A stretch of 64,000 nt of DNA from Conchiformibius steedae (GTDB taxonomy: Bacteria > Pseudomonadota > Gammaproteobacteria > Burkholderiales > Neisseriaceae): contig NZ_CP059563.1 of the NCBI RefSeq assembly GCF_014054725.1, positions 658,868-722,867 on the forward strand. Direction: 5' to 3'. A program made the position numbers and the translations under genes. The notes below the pieces were generated by a model. It saw only the letters and a list, made by a program, of their open reading frames with translations. It did no database searches and was not told where the DNA came from. This document shows positions 23,290 through 33,820 of the stretch, one piece after another (within the stretch, counting starts at the first letter, position 1; each line of letters starts with the position of its first letter).

Positions 23290-23877
23290 ATGCACAGCAA
23301 ACAGTTATACGAAACCGTGCAAACCGTGTTGGGCGCGAAGGCAACCAAAGTGGTTCACGCCCTTGATGAAGTGACCGTAGAATGCACGCCCGAACATTAT
23401 TTGGACGTGATGACCACCTTGCGCGACCACGAATCCCTGTATTTTGAATCGCTTGTGGATTTGTGCGGCGTGGATTACAGCACTTATAAAAACGAAGAAT
23501 GGCAAGGCAAGCGCTTTGCTGTGGTCAGCCAACTGGTTTCCGTTAAAAACAACCAGCGCATCCGTGTGCGCGTGTGGGCAGATGACGATAATCTGCCTTT
23601 GGTGGAATCAGTGGTAAATATTTACAACAGCGCCGATTGGTACGAGCGTGAAGCCTTTGACCTGTATGGCATTATCTTTAACAACCACCCCGATTTGCGC
23701 CGCATTCTGACTGATTACGGCTTTGTCGGCTATCCGTTCCGCAAAGACTTCCCCATTTCAGGCTATGTGGAAATGCGTTATGACGAAACGGAAAAACGCG
23801 TGGTTTACCAACCTGTAACCATCGAGCCGCGCGAAATTACCCCGCGCATCGTCCGTGAGGAGACCTACGGTGGCTAA
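23290..23877 (+). CDS. nuoC: NADH-quinone oxidoreductase subunit C
   Basis: NuoC (195 aa), the 30-kDa hydrophilic subunit of the peripheral arm, here separate from NuoD as in betaproteobacteria. The family signature [38 protein letters not shown] is present in full near residues 118-157, and the tail ends [13 protein letters not shown]. Its stop codon lies inside nuoD (8-base overlap), so the two should be made in equal amounts. Confidence 0.97.
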   Translation: MHSKQLYETVQTVLGAKATKVVHALDEVTVECTPEHYLDVMTTLRDHESLYFESLVDLCGVDYSTYKNEEWQGKRFAVVSQLVSVKNNQRIRVRVWADDDNLPLVESVVNIYNSADWYEREAFDLYGIIFNNHPDLRRILTDYGFVGYPFRKDFPISGYVEMRYDETEKRVVYQPVTIEPREITPRIVREETYGG

Positions 23878-25123
23878 ACTGAGAAATTACACCATTAACT
23901 TCGGACCGCAGCACCCTGCCGCACACGGCGTATTGCGGATGATTTTGGAGTTGGAAGGCGAAACCATCGTCCGCGCCGACCCGCATATCGGTTTGCTGCA
24001 CCGTGGTACGGAAAAATTAGCGGAAACCCGCACTTATCTGCAAGCACTGCCGTATATGGACCGCTTGGACTATGTGTCCATGATGTGTAACGAGCAGGCA
24101 TATTGCTTGGCGATTGAAAAACTGGCGAATATTGACGTGCCCGAACGTGCCCAATATATCCGCGTGATGTTTGCCGAAGTCACCCGTATTCTCAATCACT
24201 TAATGGGTATCGGTTCACATGCTTTGGATATTGGTGCGATGACAATTTTCCTGTATGCCTTCCGCGAGCGCGAAGAGCTGATGGATTTGTATGAAGCGGT
24301 ATCGGGGGCGCGTATGCACGCTGCCTATTTCCGTCCGGGTGGCGTTTACCGCGATTTGCCCGATTTTATGCCCAAGTATGAATCCAGCAAATTCCGCAAT
24401 GCCAAAGTATTGAAAAAGCTGAATGAAGCGCGTGAAGGCACGATGTTGGACTTTATTGAAGCCTTTACCGAGCGTTTCCCTGCCTGCGTGGACGAATACG
24501 AAAGCCTGCTGACCGATAACCGTATTTGGAAACAGCGTACTGTAGGCATCGGCGTGGTATCGCCTGAACGCGCCCTGCAAAAAGGCTTTACTGGCGTGAT
24601 GTTGCGCGGTTCGGGCATTGAGTGGGACATCCGCAAAAAAGCCCCCTATGATGCTTATGCCAAAGTGGATTTTGATATTCCTGTGGGTGTAAACGGCGAC
24701 TGCTACGACCGCTATTTGTGCCGCATTAACGAAATGCGCGAGTCCAACCGCATTATCAAACAGTGTGTGCAATGGTTGCGTGAAAACCCTGGTCCCGTGA
24801 TTACCGAAAACCAAAAATTTGCCCCCGCCAAACGCACCGAAATGAAAACGGGTATGGAAGATTTGATTCACCATTTCAAATTGTTTACCGAAGGCATGCA
24901 CGTTCCCGAAGGCGAAACCTATACTGCCATCGAGCATCCCAAAGGCGAATTTGGCATTTACATGATTTCAGATGGCGCGAACAAACCTTACCGCCTGAAA
25001 ATCCGTGCCCCTGGTTTTGCCCATTTGCAAGGCATGGACGAAATGGCACGCGGTCATATGCTTGCCGATGTGGTGGCGATTATCGGTACGCAAGATATTG
25101 TATTCGGAGAGGTAGACAGATAA
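23870..25123 (+). CDS. nuoD: NADH-quinone oxidoreductase subunit D
   Basis: NuoD (417 aa) is the 49-kDa subunit that forms the quinone site with NuoB; it descends from the NiFe-hydrogenase large subunit. The N-terminal [14 protein letters not shown] and the central GVYRDLPDF segments are conserved. I chose the GTG at 23870: it follows GAGGAG and gives [16 protein letters not shown], the normal N-terminus, whereas ATG at 23855 adds five residues and skips that ribosome-binding site. The stop TAA shares its last A with the nuoE ATG. Confidence 0.95.
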   Translation: MAKLRNYTINFGPQHPAAHGVLRMILELEGETIVRADPHIGLLHRGTEKLAETRTYLQALPYMDRLDYVSMMCNEQAYCLAIEKLANIDVPERAQYIRVMFAEVTRILNHLMGIGSHALDIGAMTIFLYAFREREELMDLYEAVSGARMHAAYFRPGGVYRDLPDFMPKYESSKFRNAKVLKKLNEAREGTMLDFIEAFTERFPACVDEYESLLTDNRIWKQRTVGIGVVSPERALQKGFTGVMLRGSGIEWDIRKKAPYDAYAKVDFDIPVGVNGDCYDRYLCRINEMRESNRIIKQCVQWLRENPGPVITENQKFAPAKRTEMKTGMEDLIHHFKLFTEGMHVPEGETYTAIEHPKGEFGIYMISDGANKPYRLKIRAPGFAHLQGMDEMARGHMLADVVAIIGTQDIVFGEVDR

Positions 25124-25596
25124 TGTTATCCGCAGAATCTTTACGACAAATTGATGTGGAATTGGCAAAATATCCTGCCGACCAACGCCGTTCCGCCGTG
25201 ATGGGCGCATTGCGTATCGCGCAAACCGAAATGGGCTGGCTGAAACCTGAAACCATTGAATTTGTAGCGCAATATATCGGTATTCCGCCGATTGCCGCAT
25301 ACGAAGTCGCCACCTTCTATAATATGTACGACCTGCAACCCGTAGGCAAATACAAACTGACGGTTTGCACGAATTTACCTTGTGCTTTGCGCGGCGGGGT
25401 AAGCGCGGGCGAATATTTAAAAGAAAAACTGGGTATCGGCTATGGTGAAACCACCGCAGACGGTAAATATACGCTGGTGGAAGGCGAGTGCATGGGCGCG
25501 TGTGGCGATGCGCCTGTGATGCTGGTGAATAACCATAAAATGTGCAGCTTTATGACGGCTGAAGCGATTGATAAAAAATTGGCAGAATTGCAGTAA
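25123..25596 (+). CDS. nuoE: NADH-quinone oxidoreductase subunit E
   Basis: NuoE (157 aa) has a thioredoxin-like fold with one 2Fe-2S cluster (N1a) beside the FMN of NuoF. The ligand cysteines are in VCTNLPCALRGG and in VEGECMGACGDAP. AYEVATFYNMY, the helix typical of the family, is intact. It starts on the last base of the nuoD stop. After it the operon is interrupted by about 1.2 kb holding two non-nuo genes before nuoF. Confidence 0.96.
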   Translation: MLSAESLRQIDVELAKYPADQRRSAVMGALRIAQTEMGWLKPETIEFVAQYIGIPPIAAYEVATFYNMYDLQPVGKYKLTVCTNLPCALRGGVSAGEYLKEKLGIGYGETTADGKYTLVEGECMGACGDAPVMLVNNHKMCSFMTAEAIDKKLAELQ

Positions 25597-25620
25597 ATTT
25601 TGGTCTGCCTGAAACGAGCG

Positions 25621-25690
25621 GTGTAGGTTGGGTTGGGAAACTCAACGCAAGGTAAGGATTTTATTGGGTGACTAAGCAATCTAACCTACA
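25621..25690. repeat. Dispersed AGGTTGGGTT-type repeat
   Basis: GTAGGTTGGGTTGGG at 25625 and CTAACCTAC at 25681-25689 are the two ends of an imperfect palindrome of the same family as those at 36248, 36359 and 46393. It marks the left edge of the insertion between nuoE and nuoF. Confidence 0.55.
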
Positions 25691-25739
25691 TTGTTAATCA
25701 TGCAAAATGAGTTAATATCTTATTTTGGAAACTAAAAAA

Positions 25740-26102
25740 TTGAAAAAAATCATTTTATGTTTTTTGATTATTTTAATTTTTCCTGTATATGCAGATAATG
25801 AATTAAATCGTTCACGATATTTTTTGAAAAATTATGGGATTTCTTATTGCTTGGCAACTTTTAGCCTTAATGCAGAAATCAAAAATGATGCGGGTCATGC
25901 CGAAAGTTTTTATTTTCAATCCGGTAAACATCATGGCGATGCTTATCAGGCAGTGAGTGATTTTATGAAAAAAGAGTTTCCAAAAATGACGGTAACGGAT
26001 AGTGCTAATAATCCTTTGATTTTTTATAAATGTTTGGAACTTTATCATTCTAAAAAGTATAATCGCTTTATCCTTCAGTTGGATAAATATTATTTAAAAT
26101 AA
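25740..26102 (+). CDS. Small secreted protein, possibly Tai4-type T6SS amidase immunity protein
   Basis: About 120 residues, AT-rich unlike the flanking nuo genes. A signal peptide (MKKIILCFLIILIFPVYA) is followed by a helical periplasmic domain with two cysteines (ISYCLATFS, FYKCLELYHS). The pattern RYFLKNYGISYC ... AYQAVSDFMKKEF ... KCLELYHSKKYNRFI resembles Tai4 proteins, periplasmic inhibitors of type VI secreted peptidoglycan amidases. No amidase or secretion genes are nearby, so it would be an orphan immunity gene. There is no ATG; TTG at 25740 gives a clean signal peptide, while TTG at 25725 adds five residues. Family call is from memory of the pattern. Confidence 0.5.
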   Translation: MKKIILCFLIILIFPVYADNELNRSRYFLKNYGISYCLATFSLNAEIKNDAGHAESFYFQSGKHHGDAYQAVSDFMKKEFPKMTVTDSANNPLIFYKCLELYHSKKYNRFILQLDKYYLK

Positions 26103-26144
26103 AGTGTAATGGATTTGGGTTTACAACCCAGAGGAATCAAAATC

Positions 26145-26774
26145 ATGGAATTTTGGCAAGGCTTTGTATTGATTACAGGTGTGCATTTATTGGCAGCCAT
26201 GTCGCCCGGACCTGATTTTGTGTATGTGTCGCAGCAGACTTTGAGCCGCGGGCGCACAACGGGCTTAATTAGCAGCATCGGCATTGCTTTGGGCTTGGGC
26301 GTGCATATTGTGTATTCGGTGCTGGGCATGGCGGCACTGGTGGCATCTTCGGCATGGCTGATGACGGCGGTAAAAATTATCGGTGGTGCGTATTTGATTT
26401 ATTTGGGGATTCAAGGCATTCGGGCGCGGGCGAGAAGCACGGTAGATTTAAATGCAACCACTGCTGCGCCGCAGTCCGTATCCACGGCGTTGTGGAAAGG
26501 CGTTTTGTGTAATGTTTTGAATCCAAAAGCCCCTGTGTATTTTGTTTCGCTGTTTACGGTGGTGCTGTCGCCCGAAATGCCAATGTGGCAATTGGCGGTG
26601 TACGGGCTTTGGATGATGCTGTTGCAGGCGTTGTGGTTTGCAGCGGTGGTGTTTTTACTGTCGGTGCCGCGCATCAACCGCCGTTTTCAGGCAGCAGGGC
26701 ATTGGGTGGACAGAATTTTGGGGGTGGCAATGGCGGGCTTGGGTGTGAAAGTAATCAGCACAGTAGATGTTTGA
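26145..26774 (+). CDS. LysE-family amino acid / homoserine lactone exporter
   Basis: A 209-residue inner-membrane exporter of the LysE/RhtB superfamily. The signature MSPGPDFVYVSQQTLSRGRTTGLISSIGIALGLGVH spans helices one and two, and the expected six helices are present with the hydrophilic stretch IRARARSTVDLNATTAAPQS in the middle. Start at 26145 follows GAGGAATC. It lies between nuoE and nuoF on the operon strand, so it may be co-transcribed with complex I, but nothing links it to respiration. Substrate cannot be told from sequence. Confidence 0.85.
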   Translation: MEFWQGFVLITGVHLLAAMSPGPDFVYVSQQTLSRGRTTGLISSIGIALGLGVHIVYSVLGMAALVASSAWLMTAVKIIGGAYLIYLGIQGIRARARSTVDLNATTAAPQSVSTALWKGVLCNVLNPKAPVYFVSLFTVVLSPEMPMWQLAVYGLWMMLLQALWFAAVVFLLSVPRINRRFQAAGHWVDRILGVAMAGLGVKVISTVDV

Positions 26775-26829
26775 AATTTAATTATAAGGCGGCGTTTTTC
26801 AGGCTGTCTGGAAACTTTAGGCAAAGAAA

Positions 26830-28125
26830 ATGGCAATTTACCAATCCGGCGTGATTTTTGAAAACGTAGATACCCACAACCGCGACTGTTGGACGCTGGC
26901 AGCGTATCAGGCGCGTGGCGGCTATCAGGCATTGCGGAAAATTCTGAGCGAAAAAATCGCCCAAAACGATGTGATTGACGAAGTGAAGGCATCGGCTTTG
27001 CGCGGTCGCGGCGGTGCGGGCTTCCCCACCGGCTTGAAATGGAGCTTTATGCCGCGTTCCTTTCCGGGCGCAAAATATGTGGTGTGCAATACCGACGAAG
27101 GCGAGCCGGGCACGTTTAAAGACCGCGACATCATCAATTTTAATCCGCACGCGCTGATTGAAGGCATGATTATTGCCGGTTACGCCATGGGTGCGGAGGC
27201 AGGTTATAACTATATTCACGGCGAAATTTTTGAAGGCTATCAACGTTTTGAAGCTGCTTTGGCCGAAGCGCGTGCCGCCGGATTTTTAGGCAAAAACATT
27301 ATGGGGTCGGACTTTTCTTTTGAATTGTTCGCCCACCACGGTTATGGTGCATATATTTGCGGCGAAGAAACCGCCTTGCTGGAATCTTTGGAAGGTAAAA
27401 AAGGCCAGCCGCGCTTTAAACCGCCGTTCCCTGCATCATTCGGTTTGTACGGCAAACCGACTACCATTAACAATACCGAAACTTTTGCATCCGTACCGTT
27501 TATTATCCGCGACGGCGGCAAAACTTTTGCCGATAAAGGCGTGGAAGGGGCAGGGGGTACCAAACTGTTTTCCATTTCCGGCCATGTGGAACGCCCTGGT
27601 AATTATGAAGTGCCTTTGGGTACGCCGTTTGCCGAACTGCTGGAAATGGCAGGCGGTATGCGCGGCGGCAAAAAGCTGAAAGCCGTCATTCCGGGCGGTT
27701 CGTCTGCGCCGGTGCTGCCTGCCGAGATTATGATGGGCTTAACCATGGATTACGATGCCATCGCCAAAGCCGGTTCTATGCTCGGTTCGGGCGCGGTGAT
27801 TGTGATGGACGAAGATGTGTGCATGGTTAAAGCATTGGAGCGTCTGGCTTATTTCTATCATGAAGAATCTTGCGGACAATGTACGCCTTGCCGTGAAGGT
27901 ACGGGCTGGTTGTACCGCATCGTGCACCGTATTGCCACCGGCAAAGGCCGCAAAGAAGATTTGGATTTGCTTGATTCCATCGGCAACAATATGGCTGGAC
28001 GCACCATTTGTGCTTTGGCCGATGCAGCGGTGTTTCCCGTGCGCAGCTTTACCAAGCATTTCCGCCACGAATTTGAATATTATATTGAACACGGCAAACC
28101 GGCTAAAGAACATAAATGGTGCTGA
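26830..28125 (+). CDS. nuoF: NADH-quinone oxidoreductase subunit F
   Basis: NuoF (431 aa) binds NADH and FMN and holds 4Fe-4S cluster N3, so it is the electron entry point of complex [15 protein letters not shown] near residue 60 is the NADH loop, [15 protein letters not shown] the FMN region and [12 protein letters not shown] near residue 350 the cluster motif. The fourth ligand is in RTICALADA. The ATG is 55 bases after the LysE gene. An exact uptake word lies 6 bases after its stop. Confidence 0.97.
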   Translation: MAIYQSGVIFENVDTHNRDCWTLAAYQARGGYQALRKILSEKIAQNDVIDEVKASALRGRGGAGFPTGLKWSFMPRSFPGAKYVVCNTDEGEPGTFKDRDIINFNPHALIEGMIIAGYAMGAEAGYNYIHGEIFEGYQRFEAALAEARAAGFLGKNIMGSDFSFELFAHHGYGAYICGEETALLESLEGKKGQPRFKPPFPASFGLYGKPTTINNTETFASVPFIIRDGGKTFADKGVEGAGGTKLFSISGHVERPGNYEVPLGTPFAELLEMAGGMRGGKKLKAVIPGGSSAPVLPAEIMMGLTMDYDAIAKAGSMLGSGAVIVMDEDVCMVKALERLAYFYHEESCGQCTPCREGTGWLYRIVHRIATGKGRKEDLDLLDSIGNNMAGRTICALADAAVFPVRSFTKHFRHEFEYYIEHGKPAKEHKWC

Positions 28126-28130
28126 GTTTC

Positions 28131-28142
28131 AGGCAGCCTGAA
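28131..28142 (+). other. DNA uptake sequence AGGCAGCCTGAA (copy 1)
   Basis: Exact Kingella-type uptake word directly after nuoF, followed by AA. A second exact copy in the same orientation lies after the next gene, so the DUF411 gene is bracketed by the only two exact copies I found in the window. Confidence 0.85.
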
Positions 28143-28166
28143 AACCAAAGTAGATTGTAAGAAGAT

Positions 28167-28697
28167 ATGAAAAAGATTAATTTTTTATTTAAAAAAACAG
28201 TATGGGTTTTAATGGTATTGGCAGTAGTTGCTGCGGCTGTGGTGTCGGGCATATTGTCGCCGCAAACAGAGGTCAGACACGGTGTGTCGGCTGATAAATA
28301 TACGGACGCACATCAAAATACTGGGCATATTGAGGTATGGAAAGATCCGAATTGCGGTTGTTGCACTGAATGGATAAATCACATGGAGAAAAATGGCTTC
28401 CGAGTAACGGTACACAATACCGGCAACAGCGAAATCCGCAAATCTTTCGGTATGCCGCAAAATTATGCTTCCTGCCATACAGCCAAAATAGACGGTTATA
28501 TTATTGAGGGACATACTCCGGCAGCCGATGTGCGCCGTTTGTTGAAAGAAAAACCCGATGCTTTAGGCTTGGCAACGCCGGGAATGCCTTTGGGTTCGCC
28601 GGGTATGGACGGTGAAATGTACCAAGACAGAACGCAGCCTTATGATGTTTTGCTGGTTGGCAAAGACGGCAGCAGCCAAGTTTATCAATCTTATTGA
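28167..28697 (+). CDS. DUF411 metal-binding protein
   Basis: A 176-residue exported or membrane-anchored protein with an N-terminal hydrophobic helix (about 12-30) and a DUF411 domain. The motif VWKDPNCGCCTEWINHM carries the CxCC cysteine cluster, HNTGNSEIRKSFGMP and SCHTAKIDGYIIEGHTPAADV follow, and the end is AYQ-like SQVYQSY. DUF411 proteins are linked to copper or other metal handling, often beside copper-resistance genes. Here the gene sits alone between nuoF and nuoG, bracketed by two exact uptake words, which suggests acquisition by transformation. Metal and partner are not known. Confidence 0.85.
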   Translation: MKKINFLFKKTVWVLMVLAVVAAAVVSGILSPQTEVRHGVSADKYTDAHQNTGHIEVWKDPNCGCCTEWINHMEKNGFRVTVHNTGNSEIRKSFGMPQNYASCHTAKIDGYIIEGHTPAADVRRLLKEKPDALGLATPGMPLGSPGMDGEMYQDRTQPYDVLLVGKDGSSQVYQSY

Positions 28698-28716
28698 ATA
28701 GGGCAGGCGGCATTGC

Positions 28717-28728
28717 AGGCAGCCTGAA
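28717..28728 (+). other. DNA uptake sequence AGGCAGCCTGAA (copy 2)
   Basis: Exact uptake word 19 bases after the DUF411 stop codon, in the same orientation as the copy at 28131. Confidence 0.85.
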
Positions 28729-28767
28729 AACAAATTTTTAAATTAAATATCGTAACTAGGAACAACC

Positions 28768-31038
28768 ATGTTACAAATTGAAATCGACGGTAAACAGATT
28801 GCAGTCAAGCAGGGCGTAACGGTAATGGAAGCTGCGCACCAGCTCGGTACCTATATTCCGCATTTCTGCTACCACAAAAAATTGTCTATTGCCGCCAACT
28901 GCCGTATGTGCTTGGTGGAAGTGGAAAAAGCCCCCAAACCCCTGCCTGCCTGTGCCACACCGGTAACAGACGGTATGGTGGTGCATACCCATTCGCCCAA
29001 AGCCAAACAGGCGCAGGAAGGCGTGATGGAGTTCCTGTTAATCAACCACCCCTTGGATTGCCCGATTTGCGACCAAGGCGGCGAATGCCAGCTTCAGGAC
29101 TTGGCGGTGGGTTATGGAAAATCGTCCAGCCGTTATCAGGAAGCCAAACGTTCCGTTGTCGGTAAAGACATGGGTCCTTTGGTGTCGGCAGAAGAGATGA
29201 GCCGCTGTATTCACTGTACCCGTTGCGTGCGTTTTACCGAAGAAGTGGCAGGTGTGCAGGAAATCGGCATGGCAAACCGTGGCGAGTTTTCTGAAATTAT
29301 GCCGTTTATCGGTAAAGCGGTGGAAACCGAATTATCGGGCAATGTGATTGATTTATGCCCTGTCGGTGCGCTCACCAGCAAGCCTTTCCGTTACGATGCA
29401 CGTTCTTGGGAATTGTCGCGCCGTAAAACCATTTCCGCGCACGATGCTTTGGGCAGCAATCTGATTGTTCAAACCAAAGACCACACTGTCCGCCGCGTTT
29501 TGCCTTTGGAAAACGAAGCAGTAAACGAATGTTGGATTAGCGACCGCGACCGTTTTGCTTATGAAGGTCTGTATCACGCCAGCCGTTTGAAAGCACCGAA
29601 AATCAAACATGGCGGCGAATGGCATGATGTGGATTGGCAAACGGCGTTGGAATATGTCCGCAAAACTTTAGATTGCATCAGCCGTGAAGACGGTAAAGAC
29701 GCGGTAGGCATTTGGGCGAACCCAATGAACACCGTGGAAGAGCTGTATTTGGCGAAAAAATTGGCAAAAGGCTTGGGCATTGGCAGTATGGACAGCCGTT
29801 TGCACCAACAGGACAACCGTTTAGCGGGCAGCTTCCGTGGGGCGCAATGGTTGGGTCAAAGCATTGAACAATTGGCGGCTTGTGATGCGGTGCTGGTGGT
29901 AGGCGCGAATTTGCGTAAAGAACAACCTTTGCTGACTGCTCGTTTGCGCCGTTCTGCCAAAAACGGCATGGCGTTAAGCGTAATTGCGGCTGCCAAAGAA
30001 GAATTACACATGCCGTTGCTCACGCAGGAAAGCCTGCATCCCGACCAATGGGCAGCGCATTTGGAAAGCCTGTACACCCACCCCGACAATGCCGTATCAG
30101 GCAGTTTGCGTAACGCACAAACCGCTGCCATTATTTTAGGCGCAGATGTACAAAATCATCCTGATTATGCAGCGATTTATGCGGCGGCACAGCGTTTGGC
30201 GGCGGTAAGCAACGCCACTTTGGGGGTGTTGCCGCAAGCTGCCAATAGCGTAGGCGCAGATTTGATGGGTTTTGCCCCGCAAGCAGGCAGTGCCGATTTC
30301 AATGAAATGTTGGCAAAACCGAAAAAAGCCGTTTTGCTGCTGAATGTAGAACCCGAAATTGACACCCGTGCAGGCGCACAAGCCATTGCTGCTTTAAAAC
30401 AAGCACAAAGCGTGATGGCGTTTACCGCGTTTGAAAGCGAAACCCTGCTGGACGTATGCGATATTCTGCTGCCGATTGCCCCGTTTACCGAAACATCAGG
30501 CACTTTGGTGAATATGGAAGGGCGTGTGCAGTCTTTCCACGGTGTCGTCAAAGGCTACGGAGATTCGCGCCCCTTGTGGAAAGTGTTGCGTGTATTGGGC
30601 AATGTGTTTGAATTGGAAGGCTTTGAATTTGACAGTAGCGAGCAGGTTGCTGCTGAAGCCTTGGGCGTGCAACCTGTGGTAGAACGTTTGGACAACCACA
30701 GCACATGGCGCGGAACAGCGGCATTCCGTGCGCCGCGTCTGCTGCGTACCGGTGGTGTGGGTATTTACCACAGTGATCCGATTGTGCGCCGTGCCGAATC
30801 GTTGCAGAAAACCGCTCACGCTGCTGCGCCTGAAGCGCGTTTGCACCCCGATACCTTATCTGCATTTGGCTTGAACAGCGGCGACCGCGCTGCCGTTCAT
30901 CATGGTGATGCAACTTTAACCCTAACGGTTTGTGCTGACAGCACCTTGCCCGAACACACCGTTTACCTGCCTGTTCACAGCAGCAACGCCGTTTTGGGCG
31001 GCATGCTGGACGTGCTTACTTTAGGAAAGGCTGAATAA
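28768..31038 (+). CDS. nuoG: NADH-quinone oxidoreductase subunit G
   Basis: NuoG (756 aa) is the largest peripheral-arm subunit, a molybdopterin-oxidoreductase relative carrying several iron-sulfur clusters. Within the first 160 residues are the 2Fe-2S ligands ([21 protein letters not shown]), the His/Cys set [20 protein letters not shown] and the 4Fe-4S set [11 protein letters not shown], with a further [16 protein letters not shown]. The rest is the degenerate molybdopterin-like body. The start follows CTAGGAACAACC. nuoH begins two bases after its stop. Confidence 0.97.
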   Translation: MLQIEIDGKQIAVKQGVTVMEAAHQLGTYIPHFCYHKKLSIAANCRMCLVEVEKAPKPLPACATPVTDGMVVHTHSPKAKQAQEGVMEFLLINHPLDCPICDQGGECQLQDLAVGYGKSSSRYQEAKRSVVGKDMGPLVSAEEMSRCIHCTRCVRFTEEVAGVQEIGMANRGEFSEIMPFIGKAVETELSGNVIDLCPVGALTSKPFRYDARSWELSRRKTISAHDALGSNLIVQTKDHTVRRVLPLENEAVNECWISDRDRFAYEGLYHASRLKAPKIKHGGEWHDVDWQTALEYVRKTLDCISREDGKDAVGIWANPMNTVEELYLAKKLAKGLGIGSMDSRLHQQDNRLAGSFRGAQWLGQSIEQLAACDAVLVVGANLRKEQPLLTARLRRSAKNGMALSVIAAAKEELHMPLLTQESLHPDQWAAHLESLYTHPDNAVSGSLRNAQTAAIILGADVQNHPDYAAIYAAAQRLAAVSNATLGVLPQAANSVGADLMGFAPQAGSADFNEMLAKPKKAVLLLNVEPEIDTRAGAQAIAALKQAQSVMAFTAFESETLLDVCDILLPIAPFTETSGTLVNMEGRVQSFHGVVKGYGDSRPLWKVLRVLGNVFELEGFEFDSSEQVAAEALGVQPVVERLDNHSTWRGTAAFRAPRLLRTGGVGIYHSDPIVRRAESLQKTAHAAAPEARLHPDTLSAFGLNSGDRAAVHHGDATLTLTVCADSTLPEHTVYLPVHSSNAVLGGMLDVLTLGKAE

Positions 31039-31040
31039 TC

Positions 31041-32090
31041 ATGCAAGAATGGTTCCAAGCCCTGCTGGGCAACGAAATTGGCTGGATTGTATCAATCTTG
31101 CTGAAAATTGTGATTATTTTGCTGCCCCTGATTTTAACGGTGGCATACCTGACTTATTTTGAACGCAAAGTAATTGGCTATATGCAGTTGCGTGTCGGTC
31201 CGAACGTAACAGGACCGTTTGGTCTGATTCAGCCCTTTGCCGATGTATTGAAGCTGCTGTTTAAAGAAGTTACCCGTCCATCCGTATCCAATAAAGCCTT
31301 GTTTTATATCGGACCAATGATGTCGCTGATGCCCGCTTTTGCGGCTTGGGCAGTGATTCCGTTTTCCGATGAATGGCTGCTGACCAATGTGGACGCAGGT
31401 TTGCTGTATATTCTGATGATTACGTCCTTGTCGGTGTATGGCGTGATTATTGCAGGTTGGGCATCAAACTCTAAATACTCGTTTTTGGGCGCGATGCGTT
31501 CTTCCGCGCAAACCATTTCTTACGAAATTGCCATGGGCGCAGCCTTGGTGTGTGTGGTAATGGTTTCAGGCAGCATGAATTTTAACGATATTGTGGCTTC
31601 GCAAGCCAAAGGCATTGCAGGCGGTTCGATTTTCTCGTGGAACTGGTTTGCCTTGTTCCCCGTGTTTTTGGTGTATTTGATTTCCGCCGTTGCCGAAACC
31701 AACCGCGCCCCGTTTGACGTAGCAGAGGGCGAATCGGAAATTGTTGCGGGCTTCCATGTGGAATATTCGGGTTTTGCCTTTGCGCTGTTTTTCTTGGCCG
31801 AATATATCTTTATGATTTTAATTGGCGCATTAACCGCGATTATGTTTTTGGGCGGCTGGCTGTCGCCGTTTCCGCAAAGCTGGGGCTTTATCGGTGTACC
31901 AAGCGCGTTTTGGATGTTCCTGAAAATGGCGTTTATCCTGTACGGCTATTTGTGGATTCGTGCCACTTTCCCGCGCTACCGCTACGACCAGATTATGCGT
32001 TTGGGTTGGAAAGTATTGATTCCAGTAACTTTTGTCTGCATCGTGCTGTTGGGCTTGTGGATGATTTCGCCCTTAAGCCTGTGGAAATAA
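31041..32090 (+). CDS. nuoH: NADH-quinone oxidoreductase subunit H
   Basis: NuoH (349 aa) is the membrane subunit that completes the quinone chamber between the two arms. Eight or more helices are visible. The signatures are [35 protein letters not shown] and the acidic loop [27 protein letters not shown] with its conserved glutamates. The last helix ends [10 protein letters not shown]. An unrelated secreted protein follows before nuoI. Confidence 0.97.
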   Translation: MQEWFQALLGNEIGWIVSILLKIVIILLPLILTVAYLTYFERKVIGYMQLRVGPNVTGPFGLIQPFADVLKLLFKEVTRPSVSNKALFYIGPMMSLMPAFAAWAVIPFSDEWLLTNVDAGLLYILMITSLSVYGVIIAGWASNSKYSFLGAMRSSAQTISYEIAMGAALVCVVMVSGSMNFNDIVASQAKGIAGGSIFSWNWFALFPVFLVYLISAVAETNRAPFDVAEGESEIVAGFHVEYSGFAFALFFLAEYIFMILIGALTAIMFLGGWLSPFPQSWGFIGVPSAFWMFLKMAFILYGYLWIRATFPRYRYDQIMRLGWKVLIPVTFVCIVLLGLWMISPLSLWK

Positions 32091-32093
32091 AGT

Positions 32094-32118
32094 AGGTGGG
32101 TGCTTGCACCCACTACTG
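32094..32118. repeat. Palindrome between nuoH and the inserted gene
   Basis: GTAGGTGGGTGCTTGCACCC, then ACTAC, is an imperfect palindrome like the other AGGTTGGGTT-type elements in this window, though with GTGGGTGC in place of GTTGGGTT. Confidence 0.5.
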
Positions 32119-32133
32119 CGGGAAGCCTGAAAG

Positions 32134-32643
32134 TTGAACTTTTACATATTGAAACCCATACTGTTACTGCTTGCTGTATTCAGTATTGCTCCCAGTTATG
32201 CGGTTTCAACTGAACCCAAACCAGATGGTGTGGCACGCATTGTTTTGAAAAATCAGCAGCCTTGTATTTATTTGAATAATGGCAAAATGATTTCACGGAT
32301 TGTGATTTCAGGCAGCCACACGATGTCGGTACAAGAAAAGGGCAATACTGAAAATAATTGCGTGGCAGTTGAGGGTATGGAATACAATCGCCCATATCAA
32401 ATTTTTGTGAGTCATTTAGGTGGCAACCAAAATATGGTAAAAGCACATATTTTTTCGGTTTGTTTGGAAAAAAAAGAAACGGTGCGTTTGGCTTTGGTTG
32501 AGCGTGATGAGCACGGCAGTCATTGCTCTGCACAAGATTGGCGTCCAACAAAACATTATGTTCGTGTGAATGAACGTTCAGCTTGGCTGGAATTGAAAGA
32601 TTGGTTTTTATCTTTTTTCAGGCAGTTTGAAAAGTCATTTTAA
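32134..32643 (+). CDS. Secreted protein of unknown function between nuoH and nuoI
   Basis: The 169-residue product has a signal peptide ending PSYA and a beta-rich periplasmic domain with four cysteines (QQPCIYL, NNCVAVEG, SVCLEKK, HCSAQDW). The run of short strands, CIYLNNGK ... CVAVEGMEYNRPYQIFV ... VCLEKKETVRLALV, recalls putative periplasmic T6SS immunity proteins, but this is a weak pattern match and there is no lipobox. No ATG is available: the frame opens at TTG 32134 or TTG 32149. Like the insertion after nuoE it is bordered by a palindromic repeat and is unrelated to complex I. Confidence 0.6.
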   Translation: MNFYILKPILLLLAVFSIAPSYAVSTEPKPDGVARIVLKNQQPCIYLNNGKMISRIVISGSHTMSVQEKGNTENNCVAVEGMEYNRPYQIFVSHLGGNQNMVKAHIFSVCLEKKETVRLALVERDEHGSHCSAQDWRPTKHYVRVNERSAWLELKDWFLSFFRQFEKSF

Positions 32644-32680
32644 ATAAAAAAACCACTACCAAAAGGGTAGGAGCAACATT

Positions 32681-33160
32681 ATGGCAAATTTAGTCAAAAC
32701 CTTTTTATTGGGCGAATTGGTGCAAGGTATGGGCGTAACGCTCAAAAACTTTTTCGCCCGCAAAGAAACCATTATGTTTCCCGAAGAAAAAACACCGCAA
32801 TCGGTGCGTTTTCGCGGTTTGCACGCACAACGCCGTTATCCCAACGGCGAAGAGCGCTGCATCGCCTGCAAACTGTGCGAAGCGGTTTGCCCCGCCATGG
32901 CAATCAATATTGAAAGCGAACAGCGTGAAGACGGTACGCGCCGTACCACTCGCTATGATATTGATTTAACAAAATGTATTTTCTGCGGTTTTTGCGAAGA
33001 GGCCTGTCCTGTTGATGCCATTGTGGAAACCCATATTTTTGAGTATCACGGCGAAAAACGCGGCGATTTGCACATGACCAAACCCATTTTGTTGGCAATC
33101 GGCGACCGTTACGAAGCCGAAATTGCCAAACGTAAAGCCGCTGATGCGCCGTACCGCTAG
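32681..33160 (+). CDS. nuoI: NADH-quinone oxidoreductase subunit I
   Basis: NuoI (159 aa) carries the two 4Fe-4S clusters N6a and N6b that connect NuoG with NuoB. Both ferredoxin motifs are complete: [17 protein letters not shown] and [17 protein letters not shown]. The N-terminal helix ([18 protein letters not shown]) packs on the membrane arm. The ribosome-binding site is TAGGAGCAAC. nuoJ begins 9 bases after its stop. Confidence 0.97.
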   Translation: MANLVKTFLLGELVQGMGVTLKNFFARKETIMFPEEKTPQSVRFRGLHAQRRYPNGEERCIACKLCEAVCPAMAINIESEQREDGTRRTTRYDIDLTKCIFCGFCEEACPVDAIVETHIFEYHGEKRGDLHMTKPILLAIGDRYEAEIAKRKAADAPYR

Positions 33161-33169
33161 GAGTGTGTG

Positions 33170-33820
33170 ATGACTTTTTCCCTAATCATGTTTTATGTGC
33201 TGGCAGCGGTAATTCTGTTTGGCGCATTAAAAACCGTTACCGCCAAAAACCCTGTACACGCTTCATTGTATCTGGTGCTGACGTTCAGCATGAGCGCGAT
33301 GATGTGGATGCTGATGCAAGCAGAATTTTTGGGCTTGACCCTGATGGTGGTGTATGTGGGTGCCGTAATGGTGCTGTTCTTGTTTGTGGTAATGATGCTG
33401 AACATTGATATTGAAGAGATGCGTAAGGGCTTTTGGCGCAACGCACCCTCTGCCATGACGGTAGGCATTTTGATGGCGGTGGTGCTGGTGATGATTTTGC
33501 TTGCACCTGAAACCAAATTGTCTGCTTTTGGCGAAATGGCAGATGTGCCTGCTGATTACAGCAATGTGCGCGATTTGGGACGGCAGATTTACACCACTTA
33601 TTTATTGCCGTTTGAGCTGGCAGCGGTGCTGTTGGTTTTGGGTATGGTGGCAGCGATTGCCTTGGTGCACCGCAAATCCGAAAATCCCAAATACATCAAT
33701 CCTGCTGACCAAGTAAAAGTAGATGCCAAACAAGGTCGTGTGCGCATGGTCAAAATGGCAGCGGAAACCACTGTTGCGCCTGAAAATACAGACCAAGCCG
33801 AAGGGGAGGCAAAAGCATGA
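33170..33820 (+). CDS. nuoJ: NADH-quinone oxidoreductase subunit J
   Basis: NuoJ (216 aa) is a five-helix membrane subunit whose third helix ([23 protein letters not shown]) contains the pi-bulge involved in coupling. The ATG at 33170 follows AGGAG at 6 bases; a GTG one codon earlier is less well placed. A hydrophilic tail of about 40 residues ([15 protein letters not shown] at the end) extends beyond the last helix, longer than in E. coli. The stop overlaps the nuoK start by four bases. Confidence 0.95.
   Translation: MTFSLIMFYVLAAVILFGALKTVTAKNPVHASLYLVLTFSMSAMMWMLMQAEFLGLTLMVVYVGAVMVLFLFVVMMLNIDIEEMRKGFWRNAPSAMTVGILMAVVLVMILLAPETKLSAFGEMADVPADYSNVRDLGRQIYTTYLLPFELAAVLLVLGMVAAIALVHRKSENPKYINPADQVKVDAKQGRVRMVKMAAETTVAPENTDQAEGEAKA

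Noticed and set aside
24215-24937. 240-codon minus-strand frame inside nuoD
   Set aside because: nuoD is fully conserved over the same bases; the frame has no recognisable domain.
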